Assembly: GCA_949361645.1 (NCBI GenBank) | Contig: OX442417.1 | Location: forward strand, 16,029,427 to 16,093,426 | Reading direction: 5' to 3' | DNA from: Spongilla lacustris | Lineage: Eukaryota > Porifera > Demospongiae > Spongillida > Spongillidae | DNA length: 64,000 nt | Shown here: positions 39,576-49,567 of the stretch, in pieces | Numbering within the stretch: position 1 is the stretch's first letter | Layout: each line of letters opens with the position of its first letter | Program-made: the position numbers and the translations under genes | The notes under the pieces: model-generated | What the model saw: the letters and a program-made list of their open reading frames with translations, nothing else | Told to the model about the DNA's origin: nothing | The model's database searches: none

Positions 39576-42500
39576 CTTGAGTTGAAGTGTGAATATTTAT
39601 CGCATGACATGAATAATGGTAACATCAAATGTGACCTTTTTGGATGTTACCTTTATTCATGTTCACCTAACTGCACATGTGTATGACATGTAAGTGCCTA
39701 TGTGTGGGGGCATGTGTGGGTGCATGGTGGGGGCATGGTGTGCACGTGTTGTGTTCATGTGCGGATGTATGTGTGGGTGCATGGTGGGGGCATGTGTGGG
39801 TGCATGGTGGGGGCATGGTGGGGGCATGGTGGGTGCATGGTGGGGGCATGTGTGGGTGCACGTGTTGTGTTCATGTGCGGATGTATGTGTGGGTGCATGT
39901 GTGGGTGCATGTGTTGTGTGTATATCTGTGGGTTGTAAATTAATAAGAGTGAGAAATGATGGCATGGGGACTGGTGTTTGTGGGTAGGGGAGGTTTTTTT
40001 TAAAAGCACCATTACTTTATCAGGTGTGGAGTTTCCATGGGTACCAGAGACAGGAGATGTTCCTTTGGTGTGTGATGCGTCCTCAAGCTTTCTGACTCAC
40101 AAGATAGACGTCAGTAAGGTAAGTGATCAAGAGCTACAAGGGATGGTGTGCTTCTATTGGGATGGTGTGCTTCTATTGGGATTGTATGCTTCTATTGGGA
40201 TGGTGTGCTTCTATTGGGATGGTATACTGCTATTGGGATGGTGTGCTTCTATTGGGATGGTATGCTTTTATTGGGATGATGTTTGGTGTGCTTTCATGAT
40301 ATGAGCCAAGGTGTGGTCTATCCTCACTAGGGGGGGGGGGGGTTCAGGTACATCTATTGTCTGGTATCTTTGTCTGCCTTCTACCAATGTTGATTGGGAG
40401 CCTCTACATATCCATGGTAGCGTAGTCACAACACCTGTCTCCACCAGCCACCACATCACTCCATGGCAAACATCCAATTGTTACAGCTCATTGACCCACA
40501 CACCCCTCTGTGCATAACATGTGTACATTACATTGACTAAGTGTGAGGTATTGTATAAGGTTAAGGTTATATAAGGTATTGTGGTGTTATAAAGGTATTG
40601 TGGTGTTGTATAAGGTATTGTGGTGTTGTATATGGAAGCATTGGTCATGTAATACTCACCTACACATGGCACCCTAACACCCTCACACCCTCACATGCAG
40701 TATGCCGTGATCTTTGCTGGTGCTCAGAAGAATGTCGGGTGCGCAGGGGTGACCATAGTCATAGGTAGGTGTGGCACTCCATGAAGTGCTGCCATGATTT
40801 CTCTCCCTTCCCTTTCTCTCCTTCCTCCCCTACTCCCTTCCCTCCCCTCTCCCCTCCTCCCTCTCTCCCCTCCCTCCCTCTCTCCCCTCCCTCCCTCTCT
40901 CCCCTCCCTCCCTCTCTTCCCTCCCTCCCTCTCTCCCCTCCCTCCCTCTCTCCCCTCCTCCCTCTCTCCCCTCCCTCCCTCTCTCCCCTCCCTCCCTCTC
41001 TCCCCTCCCTCCCTCTCTCCCCTCCCTCCCTCTCTCCCCTCCTCCCTCTCTCCCCTCCCTCCCTCTCTCCCCTCCCTCCCTCTCTCCCCTCCCTCCCTCT
41101 CTCCCCTCCCTCCCTCTCTCCCCTCCCTCCCTCTCTCCCCTCCCTCCCCCTCTCTCCTCCTCCTCTCCCTTCATGCAGTTAGAGATGACATGATAGGCAA
41201 AGCACGATCAATATGTCCTTCTATTTGGGACTACAAGGCAAGTGTACACCCTCACATCCTTTTCACACACTACACCCATCCTTCTCACATCCCACACTCC
41301 CCTCTCAAACACCACACCCATCCCTCATGCACCACACCCATCTCTCTCACACCACACCCATCTCTCTCACACCACACCCATCTCTCTCACACCACACCCA
41401 TCTCTCTCACACCACGCCATATACCACACACCTTTCCTCCTTTCCTTCCTCCCCACATAAGCACACTACTGTTCCTGGTAATTAAATTTAGGTTTAATGT
41501 GTTGACTATTCAGTAATTGATGACTTTCGAGGATTTGCACATTTGTATGTTTTGCCATGCCACCACATTGAGATATCCATAAAGCGTTTTTTCTGTGAAA
41601 TATCATGAAAGATTTCATGTTTTCGGCTATACTGAAAATATCACAATCTTTCCCCCTTAGACTACTGACCCCTCCTCCCTCCTCCCTACATATCCCTCCT
41701 CTCCCTCCCTACATATCCCTCCTCCCCTCCCTACATATCCCTCCTCCCCCTCCCCTGCTGACAGGCTTTGTTGTTTGCAGGTGCAGGCAGACAACAGCTC
41801 CACTTACAACACACCATCGGTCTGGGGACTGTACATAGTCAACCTTGTCCTCAAGTGGCTCAAGAAGGAAGGGGGTGTGGCAGGTACGGTACAAGCTCCA
41901 CCCATGCCTTCCCATGACATCTCGAACAACCGTTGTCCATGCAACAAGCTTTGTTACACACAAATGTACCAAACCTGCTACATGTGCACTACATGTATAA
42001 TGACACAACTCCTTCCTTCATACACCTGACCACGTGGCTACTCCCAATTATCAGAGGGAGATTAGTTTCTGTATAATTCGCTTTGTTCAACTGGCAGTAA
42101 TGTTTATTTACCTCTTTCCCTCCTCCCCTCCCCTCCTCTCCTCTCCTCTCCCCCCTCCCTTCCCTCCTCCTCCCCTCCCCTCCTCTCCTCCCCCTCCCTT
42201 CCCTCCTTCTCTCCTCTCCTTTCCCTCCCCTCCCCTCCCCTCTTCCTCTCCTAGCAATAGAGGAACGCTGTGCATCGAAAGCCAAGCTGGTGTATGATGT
42301 CATCCTGAACTCAAATGGATTCTACCACCTCGTGGTCGAACCGTCATTCCGTTCCAGGGTCAACATTCCATTCCGCATCTGCAAGAACGGGAAGCCGGCC
42401 AAGGACCTGGAGGAGAAGTTTGTGAAGGAGGCAGAGGCCCAGAAGCTGTACGAGCTGAAAGGCCACAGGTCCGTGGGCGGGCTGAGGGCCTCTCTGTACA

Positions 42501-42577
42501 ATGCGGTCACCCTGGGGGAGGTGGAGACCCTAGTGCAGTTCATGGAGACCTTCGTGGCTCACAACAGAACAGAGTGA
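38722..42577 (+). CDS. PSAT1: phosphoserine aminotransferase
   Basis: Nine exons: 38722-38790, 38939-39002, 39072-39141, 39216-39496, 40024-40118, 40701-40764, 41179-41237, 41781-41883, 42255-42577, giving 375 residues (human PSAT1 has 370). The enzyme transfers the amino group of glutamate to 3-phosphohydroxypyruvate, the second step of serine synthesis, in the cytosol with pyridoxal phosphate. Diagnostic stretches are [57 protein letters not shown], the Schiff-base lysine in [25 protein letters not shown] and [15 protein letters not shown]. The intron after 41237 uses a GC donor (AAG then GCAAGT). Several introns begin directly with minisatellite or (GT)n arrays. Confidence 0.97.
39497..39572. 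repeat. (GT)n microsatellite at a splice donor
   Basis: The GT array begins with the donor GT of the PSAT1 exon ending at 39496. Confidence 0.96.
39695..39925. repeat. GTGGGTGCATG minisatellite
   Basis: Units of 12-18 bp based on GGTGGGGGCATG/TGTGGGTGCATG in a PSAT1 intron. Confidence 0.92.
40140..40275. repeat. 19-bp minisatellite in PSAT1 intron
   Basis: Seven or so units of GGGATGGTGTGCTTCTATT begin about 20 bp after the donor at 40119. Confidence 0.92.
40797..41165. repeat. 13-bp CT-rich minisatellite
   Basis: About 27 units of CCCTCCCTCTCTC in a PSAT1 intron. Confidence 0.95.
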
Positions 42578-42819
42578 TGGCTGACACCTTTCATCAGCAC
42601 CACATAAGAATATATGTATATCTGGAAGGCATATCCAATGGGGCAATGATATCCTGTGTATTTATCAGTTTTCTTTTAATAACTGCAAACAGGACAACAG
42701 TGTACCACACGTACAGTTTGGGTCTGGGTCATACCACTCTGCCTATAATGTTTGAATGGAGGGTCTGAAGCTGTTGGGCCCATTTGTCCATAGCCTGGTA
42801 CCTGCTGCAGTGGCTGATG

Positions 42820-43160
42820 GATTGATAACCAAGCCTCCCCCCTCACACCTCACACCCCAGGCCTCCCCCTCACACCCCAGGCCTCCCCTCACACCTCACA
42901 CTCCAGGCTGCCCCCTCACATCCCAGGCCTCCCCCTCACACCTCACACCCCAGGCCCTTATCATTTGTCAATGGCAGACTTATTGCTGTGACAAAGAATG
43001 GCAACGCAGCACAAGTGTGTCTTCAGAAGATGGGTTCTACCTGCTTCCCCTTCACACCTCACACACTAGGCCTCCTCCTCCCCTCATACCCTACCCCTAG
43101 GCCTCCCCACCCACACTCTGGGCCTCCCCCTCACACCCTGGGCCTCCCCCCACACCTAGG
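42820..43160. repeat. CCCCTCACACC/AGGCCTCC repeats
   Basis: Irregular units of CACACCCCAGGCCTCCCCCT downstream of the PSAT1 stop, possibly in its 3' flank. Confidence 0.8.
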
Positions 43161-43275
43161 CCTGGGTGGTCACTGGAGTTATTTCCCCTCCCACACGCTT
43201 GACTTGTCATGTATGTGGAGGTATAATGTCACAGGTCAATCTTCCCAGTACAGTAGCGGCTCAGTTATCATCAGA

Positions 43276-43347
43276 TCCTCGGTAGTATAGTGGTTAGTAT
43301 CTCCGCCTGTCACGTGGAAGACCCGGGTTCAATTCCCGGCCGGGGAG
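43276..43347 (+). tRNA. tRNA-Asp (anticodon GTC)
   Basis: A 72-nt cloverleaf starting TCCTCGGTAG and ending CGGGGAG. The anticodon loop reads CTGTCAC with GTC; the A box region TAGTATAGTGG and the B box GGTTCAATTCC are intact. The acceptor arm pairs TCCTCGG with CCGGGGA (two G-T style pairs). The sequence is very close to other animal tRNA-Asp genes. No CCA is encoded, as expected in eukaryotes, and there is no intron. Confidence 0.96.
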
Positions 43348-43348
43348 C

Positions 43349-43356
43349 TTTTTTTT
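43349..43356 (+). terminator. RNA polymerase III T-run terminator
   Basis: Eight T residues begin two bases after the tRNA-Asp 3' end, a standard Pol III terminator. Confidence 0.85.
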
Positions 43357-43695
43357 AAATCAACTTTTATTTTTTATTTCACATACCACCATACATGTAC
43401 ATCTAAATCTAAAATGCACTTCTACTCAACATCGCTCTTGAGTTGGCCTTAATTAGGGACGACCATATAGATTTGAAATCACTCTGGACATCGTTTGGTT
43501 AGTTTTGATGCAGAGCCTGCGGGCCAAGCATGAGATGGTACGTTGTGCTTCTATGCCCCTTGCACCATAGGCTTCCACTACTAAGGGCACACAGATCCAT
43601 CCAAGTTCTTAACACTTTTTTTAATTAGCCTTTTTTTTCTTAACGTACTGTCACTATAGATAATAATTATGAATAGGAGGGAGAATTAATAACTT

Positions 43696-44885
43696 GACAG
43701 GAGGTGTCATATTCCTGACCATCCCTTCTCGTTATTTGAAGGTGAGGATGTATATTGGTATACATGCCTGTATCTAAACCTGGTCCCCAGACCTTTGGCA
43801 CTCATATATACACTACCACATATCTTGTTATGCAGACCCAATTCTATTCTGTAAGCAGGTTTAGCCATCTGGAACAGCCCTCTTCTACACTGACATGGCC
43901 CATGACCCATCCCATGCCTTCTACCCAGCCTTGGAGCTGCCCTCCAATAAAAGCACGTCGTGAGCAATAAGTGGGTGGAGCATAAAGCTTGTGACGTGCT
44001 TAGCTGCGTGGTGTTGTATAGTCACTGTGCTGTACAGTACCTGTGGTGTAATGAAGCTATACACATGCTTAGCTGCCTGGTGTTGTATAGTGGTGTAATG
44101 AAGCTATACACATGCTAAGCTGCCTGGTGTTGTATAGTGGTATAATGAAGCTATACACACGCTCAAGGTGAATGCACACGCTTGGCTTGTGGCTCAATCG
44201 TGACAGTCTGTTAACTATTGTAGGCACAGTACTTGAGATCCCTTGGTAGCTTTACTCACACAGTGTTAGCGTATTTAACCTCGCTGTGAACAGACGTGAC
44301 CACACACCACTTGACCTTCAGGGCAGTGGCCATTGACAGAGCCCAAAATCATCTATGCTTGCTAATTTAAGTATCAGATTTAAATTGCCTGTGTTAATGT
44401 TTTTTTAAGGTGAAAGATGTTACCAAGTAAGTAAAAACATTATCTCTGATTATGAGAACGTTGGTGAACGGTATATAGGATATGAAGGATATGGTAGTGT
44501 AGGAAGGAAGGGAACAAGGCCGGGTTCAATAATAAGGATAGTTTTAAATTTAGCACACAAAACAATAGACCCCACCATTGCCTTCAAATCCTATATACCA
44601 CCCAACCTTCTAATATTTTTATTTTCTTTGTTAAATGTAGTCCCCCCCCCAATGTTGCCTATTAGTCCCCTCCACCCAATACTCCCTATTAGTGCCCCCC
44701 TCCCCCAACACTACCTATTGGCCTCCCTTGTAGTGCACAAGAGTGTGGCCATGGTCACTGTCATCAAGGCACACCTCAAACAAGGCAGAGTCTATCCTGC
44801 TCAGAGCACTGGCATTGGTTAGGTCTGCTACCAGCTGTTCTCTACATGTAGCCTCCACCCACCTGTTCCTCACCGGGGAGGTGCT
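43696..44885. repeat. dispersed repeat D, copy 1
   Basis: Direct copy of 49568-50940 from GACAGGAGGTGTC through CAAGGCAGAGTCTATCCTGC to the CCACCCACCTGTTCCTC end. It contains a decayed palindromic MITE (44430-44630) and about three units of a ~47-bp repeat (TTAGCTGCCTGGTGTTGTAT...). No coding sequence is recognised. Confidence 0.85.
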
Positions 44886-44978
44886 GGTGTGTTGCGAGGA
44901 CTGGGTTCTTTTATGCATGCTCCTAAATGTGCATACATGTATGTGTGTGCATGAGTTCCAGAGAAAATTTGATATTTA
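44880..44978. repeat. 100-bp dispersed repeat, copy 1
   Basis: GGTGCTGGTGTGTTG...ATGCATGCTCCTAAATGTGC...AGAAAATTTGATATT recurs at about 53682-53780 with few changes. Confidence 0.85.
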
Positions 44979-45313
44979 GTAAATGATAACTTTCTATTGG
45001 GTCATATTCTCATGTTGCAGCTGATTGGGTGGAAAAGCATTTCTCAATGAGCAGAAGGTACTTGATGTGATATAGGGTAAAGGGGCACTTGTACATATAC
45101 CACTAGCATACATATCATGCAGGCCAACCAGTAGATTGACGAGCCCTGTTAAGGCCCATGGGATTCAGCAAGAAGCATTCTTGGTTGTCCTTAGATGAAT
45201 TTGGCCTAGCAAACAGAACGTGTTTGTTGCTATGCATATAGAAGCTTAGAACACTTCACATTTCTGAACAAAATACTTACTAGCAAATTTGAATTGGTTT
45301 CATGCGACATGAC

Positions 45314-46132
45314 TTAAGATGGTATTCCAAACTGTTCTTGTACAGGAAAGATTTGGTACATCCACTGTTGCTGCACCTCAACCTCTCTCCAGTATGAATC
45401 CTGCAGTGCATCTGACCTAGTAAATGATCTTTTACAGAAGCAGTTGTAAATTTTCTCTCCAGTATGAGTGAGCATGTGTGTTTTCAGATTTGACTGTTGA
45501 GAAAATGCTTTTCCACATTGTTGACATTGATGAGGCTTCTCTCCAGTATGAGTGAGCATGTGTCTATTAAGATCTAACTGTCCCTTTCCACATTGTTGAC
45601 ACTGATGTGGCTTCTCTCCAGCATGAGTGAGCATGTGTCTTTTCAGATTTGACTGTCGTGAAAATCCCTTTCCACATTGTTCACACTGATGTGGCTTCTC
45701 TCCAGTATGAGTGAGCATGTGTGTTCGCAGATTTGACTGCCGTGAAAATCCCTTTCCACATTGTTCACACTCATGTGGCTTCTCTCCAGTATGAGTGAGC
45801 ATGTGTGTTCGCAGATTTGACTGTTGTGAAAATCCCTTTCCACATTCCTGACACTGATGTGGCTTCTCTCCAGCATGAGTGAGCATGTGTCTTTTCAGAT
45901 TTGACTGTCGTGAAAATCCCTTTCCACATTCCTGACACTGATGTGGCTTCTCTCCAGTATGAGTGAGCATGTGTGTTCGCAGATTTGACTGTAGTGAAAA
46001 TCCCTTTCCACATTGTTCACACTGATGTGGCTTCTCTCCAGTATGAGTGAGCATGTGTCTTTTCAGATCTGACAGTAGTGAAAATGCCTTTCCACATTCT
46101 TGACACTTATGAGGTCGTCGTCCTGAAGCCAT
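45314..46132 (-). CDS. C2H2 zinc-finger protein, damaged C-terminal end
   Basis: A single minus-strand open frame of 272 residues starting MASGRRPHKCQECGKAF. Eight Kruppel-type fingers joined by TGEKP linkers follow, most with the helix QSNLRTH or QSNLKRH, so they would contact similar DNA triplets. Finger seven is short (CQQCGKGQLDLNRH) and lacks its Phe-Ser segment. A ninth finger begins at KIYNCFCKRSF but then loses frame; the neighbouring frame carries RIHTGERLRCSNSGC and SFLYKNSLEYHLKSC up to a stop at 45280, which clearly belonged to two further fingers. Near-identical fingers suggest recent internal duplication. The protein would be a nuclear DNA-binding factor. No KRAB, SCAN or BTB domain is seen. 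It lies between the two copies of repeat D. Confidence 0.8.
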   Translation of the reverse strand: MASGRRPHKCQECGKAFSLLSDLKRHMLTHTGEKPHQCEQCGKGFSLQSNLRTHMLTHTGEKPHQCQECGKGFSRQSNLKRHMLTHAGEKPHQCQECGKGFSQQSNLRTHMLTHTGEKPHECEQCGKGFSRQSNLRTHMLTHTGEKPHQCEQCGKGFSRQSNLKRHMLTHAGEKPHQCQQCGKGQLDLNRHMLTHTGEKPHQCQQCGKAFSQQSNLKTHMLTHTGEKIYNCFCKRSFTRSDALQDSYWREVEVQQQWMYQIFPVQEQFGIPS

Positions 46133-46951
46133 TTTTACCTGCAGACTGAATGATTTGTTATGAAAATCTGATTGCCCAAAAATATCAGAACTGCATGCAC
46201 AGATATCACAGGTCTAAAGTGTTACGTTTTGGTGCTTGTTTCATTTCTGCAACCATAACATTTATGAGCAACACATATTAGAGCAACATCCTAGCAGAGA
46301 TAATATATATAGGGATTGGAAACGAGCTGCCATAAGTGTTTCCATGACCCTGACAAGCAGCAACACTATATGTACTAAGCCCTGGTGACACATGTACAAT
46401 GACTAGCTGGTGAGGGATTGGAAAAATGGCCTGTGTTTAAACGAGCGTATCAACGTAATCAGGAACACAGATGCATGGGTGCTATTCTGTATAATCCTGT
46501 TGGAGTACCAGTTCTCTAAAACAGGTATGTGGATCCGATCCGCCGCTGGCTAAACACACATGTCTCACGTGAGTCGTGATCACTGCACGGTCCAAGGTTT
46601 GTTCTTATTTTTTTCTGAGATAAAATAGCCAGGGTGGACGAACGTTATTTGCAGTACCATCGTATTCGAAAGAACTATGTTATTAACATACCTTACTATG
46701 CACTCTATCTGGTGTTAAAAGGTACGTAGAACGGTTTAACTTTTAATGATTCACCGATAAATAGTAATATAATACGAGCGTGCGCATCTACATGTAAGGG
46801 GCCAGCCTAGGACAACTGCAAATGCGCAAGTTAAGTTAGTAGGCCTACAAGATAGAAACTTAATTACGCGGCCCGCATATTGCATTGTTGTCCATTGGTA
46901 AGCCAGTGACAGTGTTGTAATACTGCGCGCCTCCACTTCCACATGCACAAG
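46133..46951. other. no gene seen
   Basis: 5' flank of the zinc-finger gene; may contain its promoter or a non-coding first exon. Nothing recognised. Confidence 0.5.
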
Positions 46952-47704
46952 TAGTTGGGCGTAGCCCGACCTTCGCGTATTGGCGGAAGGTCGGGTACCA
47001 AACCCGCACAGTTTTTGTACAAGCTGCAACGGGGATTGCAGTCCAATCAGAATGCAGCATTTCGATGCGGGCAATTATCACCTAATCAACATACACAAGT
47101 GTTTATTCATTCAATGTACAGCTGTTGCAAGAGAGTTGTATGGAGATAACAGTAATGCAAGTGTGTGATCGAGGCGGCCATGGAACTAGGCTACTCTTCA
47201 ATGAAGCCTGAACAGGTCGAAGTAGCTGTGGCGCGGCTCTAATTGAAGGCTAGGACGTATTTGCTATTCCTCTGTTATGCTTGCGCCAGTGGCGTTTGAT
47301 AAATGTCAGAAGAAAGAGCGGGGCTATTCCATTGTCGTTATAGTTTCCCCTCTAGTGGCCATCATGAAAGACCAGGTAAGATCAGGAAATGGATGATATA
47401 AAACATTTAATCATTGTTTACATTTTAAAACAGGTTTCTACCTATTCATTAAACAACCTATGTCTCTGGTGAGGTTACTGACAAGTCAGTTCTTGATGAA
47501 GTCTCACAGGGAAATTTCCAGTTGGTACCAGAGATGCTCGTAGCCAATCTGTTCACACTTAATTTACACACAAGTATTCATCGATACCGATTGTATAACA
47601 CGCCAAAATTCATTGACAAATTGCATAATACGTCTGTACAAAAACTGTGCGGGTTTGGTACCCGACCTTCCGCCAATACGCGAAGGTCGGGCTACGCCCA
47701 ACTA
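46952..47704. mobile_element. 753-bp TIR element with 9-bp target duplication
   Basis: About 70-bp terminal inverted repeats: the left begins TAGTTGGGCGTAGCCCGACC, the right ends with the complement, each holding an internal hairpin (CGACCTTC...GAAGGTCG). ATGCACAAG flanks both sides (46943-46951 and 47705-47713). A 9-bp duplication and long TIRs are the marks of Mutator-like (MULE) elements. Its inside carries a RecQ-like helicase fragment and no transposase, like gene-capturing Pack-MULEs. The superfamily call is inferred from structure. Confidence 0.75.
47180..47375 (+). pseudogene. RecQ-like helicase fragment inside the TIR element
   Basis: Frame-shifted pieces translate to MELGYSSMKPEQVEVA and then, in another frame, VAFDKCQKKERGYSIVVIVSPLVAIMKDQ (read as two parts), ending at a splice-donor-like GTAAG at 47376. 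These match the start of the helicase core of RecQ-like proteins abundant in sponges and cnidarians: the 'LG...LKPEQ' Q-motif region and motif Ia 'VSPL.ALMKDQ'. The Walker A stretch that should stand between them is missing. It is a broken single-exon-like fragment and cannot encode an active helicase. Confidence 0.65.
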
Positions 47705-47995
47705 ATGCACAAGCACATAAGCATAAGCACACACAAGCACATATAAGCACACTTCCACACAAGCACACCTCCCAAGCACATATAAGCACACTTCCACACA
47801 AGCACACCTCCCAAGCACATATAAGCACACTTCCACACAAGCACATAAGCACACCTCCACACAAGCACATAAGCACACCTCCACACAAGCACGTAAGCAC
47901 ACCTCCCAAGCACCATACATGTGTAGATTAATAACCTTACGTTCCGTAAGGTTATTAATCTATGCAAGCACAGATAAGCACACTTCCACACAAGC
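47705..47995. repeat. AAGCACA minisatellite with hairpin insertion
   Basis: Units of ACACTTCCACACAAGCACATATAAGC type. A perfect hairpin, 18-bp arms and a 3-nt loop, lies inside it at 47924-47962 (TAGATTAATAACCTTACG arms). Confidence 0.9.
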
Positions 47996-48319
47996 ATGAT
48001 TCTTTTCTCTTCGCGATCGACGTGACTGCATGTAGAATAAAGAGGAGTGCTATTGAATTTATTGACATTGTCTGCATGCAGTCACTATTACTGTGTGGTA
48101 ATCTTTACTGAAGGTGACATCTGACCACTTATTAGACCACGGGCAAATGTGTATGTATGTCTGTACTCTAATATGTATGCCACATCCACAAGACAGCCAT
48201 GATGATGGAAAGTGGAGGGGAGGGAGGAGAAGAAGATGGATTAGTGTTAGATTTTTCAAATCTATAAGTTTGCAGTTATTGAGGTCCTGTATATACATGT
48301 ATATATAATTATATATATA

Positions 48320-48925
48320 TATATATTGTGTGTGTGGTGTGTGTGGGTGTTTGTTGGGTGACATATAGTGTGTGTGATGTGTGTGGTGTGTGTGTATGAC
48401 ATGTGGAGTGTGTGTGTGATGTGTTTGTGACTAGTGTTTGTGTGTGTGATGTGTGTGGTGTGTGTGTATGACATGTGGAGTGTGTGTGTGATGTGTTTGT
48501 GACTAGTGTTTGTGTGTGTGATGTGTGATGTATGTTATATGTGTGTATGTGTGTACATGTATATGTGACATCTGTGGTGTGTGTGATGTGTGTTTGTGTG
48601 CATGATGTGTATGATGTGTGATGTATGTGGTTAGTGTATGTGTGGTGTGTGATGTGTGTGAGTGTGTGTATGACGTGTGGTGTGTGGTGGTGTGTGTGAT
48701 ATGTGATGTATGTGTGACATGTGGTATGTGTGTTTTTGTGATGTGTGTATGACATGTGTGATGTGATATGTGTGATGTGTGTGGTGTTTGTGTGTGAGAT
48801 GTGTTATGTGTGTATGTATGTGTGTGTATGTGATGTGTGACATGTGTGTATGACGTGTATGGTATGTGATGTGTGTGTGGCGTGTGCTTGTGTACATGTG
48901 TGTGATGTGTGTGTGTGTTTGACTT
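48320..48925. repeat. TG-rich microsatellite region
   Basis: About 600 bp of TGTGTGATGTG/TGTGTGGTGTG with longer internal duplications (the ~90-bp segment at 48385 recurs at 48455). Long minus-strand open frames of Thr/His are artefacts. Confidence 0.93.
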
Positions 48926-49092
48926 TCAAAATACATTGTGTAACTTATTTACAGAATAAATTAAGGTTAGTGAGGGCGGGTATAAAGTACATTGTATCAG
49001 ATCCCTACACCTCTCCTACAATAATCTTGCACCCACCATGCACTGATGTATGTGGAAATGCCGTGTCAATATACATTCTATTTCCTGCCCAG

Positions 49093-49297
49093 GTGTACAC
49101 CTTAGTCCCCAGTCTTCAGCCTCAAATATCTGCCTCGGTGAAGAAGCCCTGTGTGGACTACCTTCTCTCCCTAAAGAGATGCCCTCAGGGAACTTCCCTG
49201 GTTCCCTGGAGTCAGCCAGAATTGACAAGATGGTGCACTGGTGTCATGGAGCACCTGGTGTCATCCATAAGTTTGCCCATGCCTACAGGGTATATAG
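49093..49297 (+). pseudogene. LanC-like (LANCL) exon relic
   Basis: After an acceptor-like CCCAG the sequence reads VKKPCVDYLLSLK, then after an extra 2 nt MPSGNFPGSLES, DKMVHWCHGAPGV and HAYRVY. This matches the LANCL1/2/3 stretch 'VK.S.DYL..L..PSGNYP' and 'LVHWCHGAPGV'. LANCL proteins are zinc-containing, glutathione-binding relatives of lantibiotic cyclases. No other LANCL exon is seen nearby, and the frame is broken, so this is a stranded or decayed exon. An assembly error causing the frame change cannot be excluded. Confidence 0.7.
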
Positions 49298-49567
49298 AAT
49301 TATGGGTATGGGAGTTAGAGTATCAAGGGGTTACATGTACATGTACATGTATCAGCACATAAGAATAAGGTTTTAGAGTTTTTAAAAGCCTTAGGAGTTA
49401 TGTGTAGTGAGTGGGGTTGTATGGGAGCTGGTTTTGAAAACTAACAATGTGATTTACTTATGCGACGATGTCAGCACATATGTATTGAAGTAATCAAAAT
49501 ATCCGTACCATCAGCATACAGGCACATGGTGTTGCCTTCCATCTAGTGTAGAGTGGTGCCTCTCTAG

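Noticed and set aside
40794..41516. 240-codon Pro/Ser/Leu-rich frame
   Set aside because: CT-rich minisatellite in a PSAT1 intron.
48309..48936. Thr/His-rich frames up to 148 codons
   Set aside because: TG microsatellite read on the minus strand.
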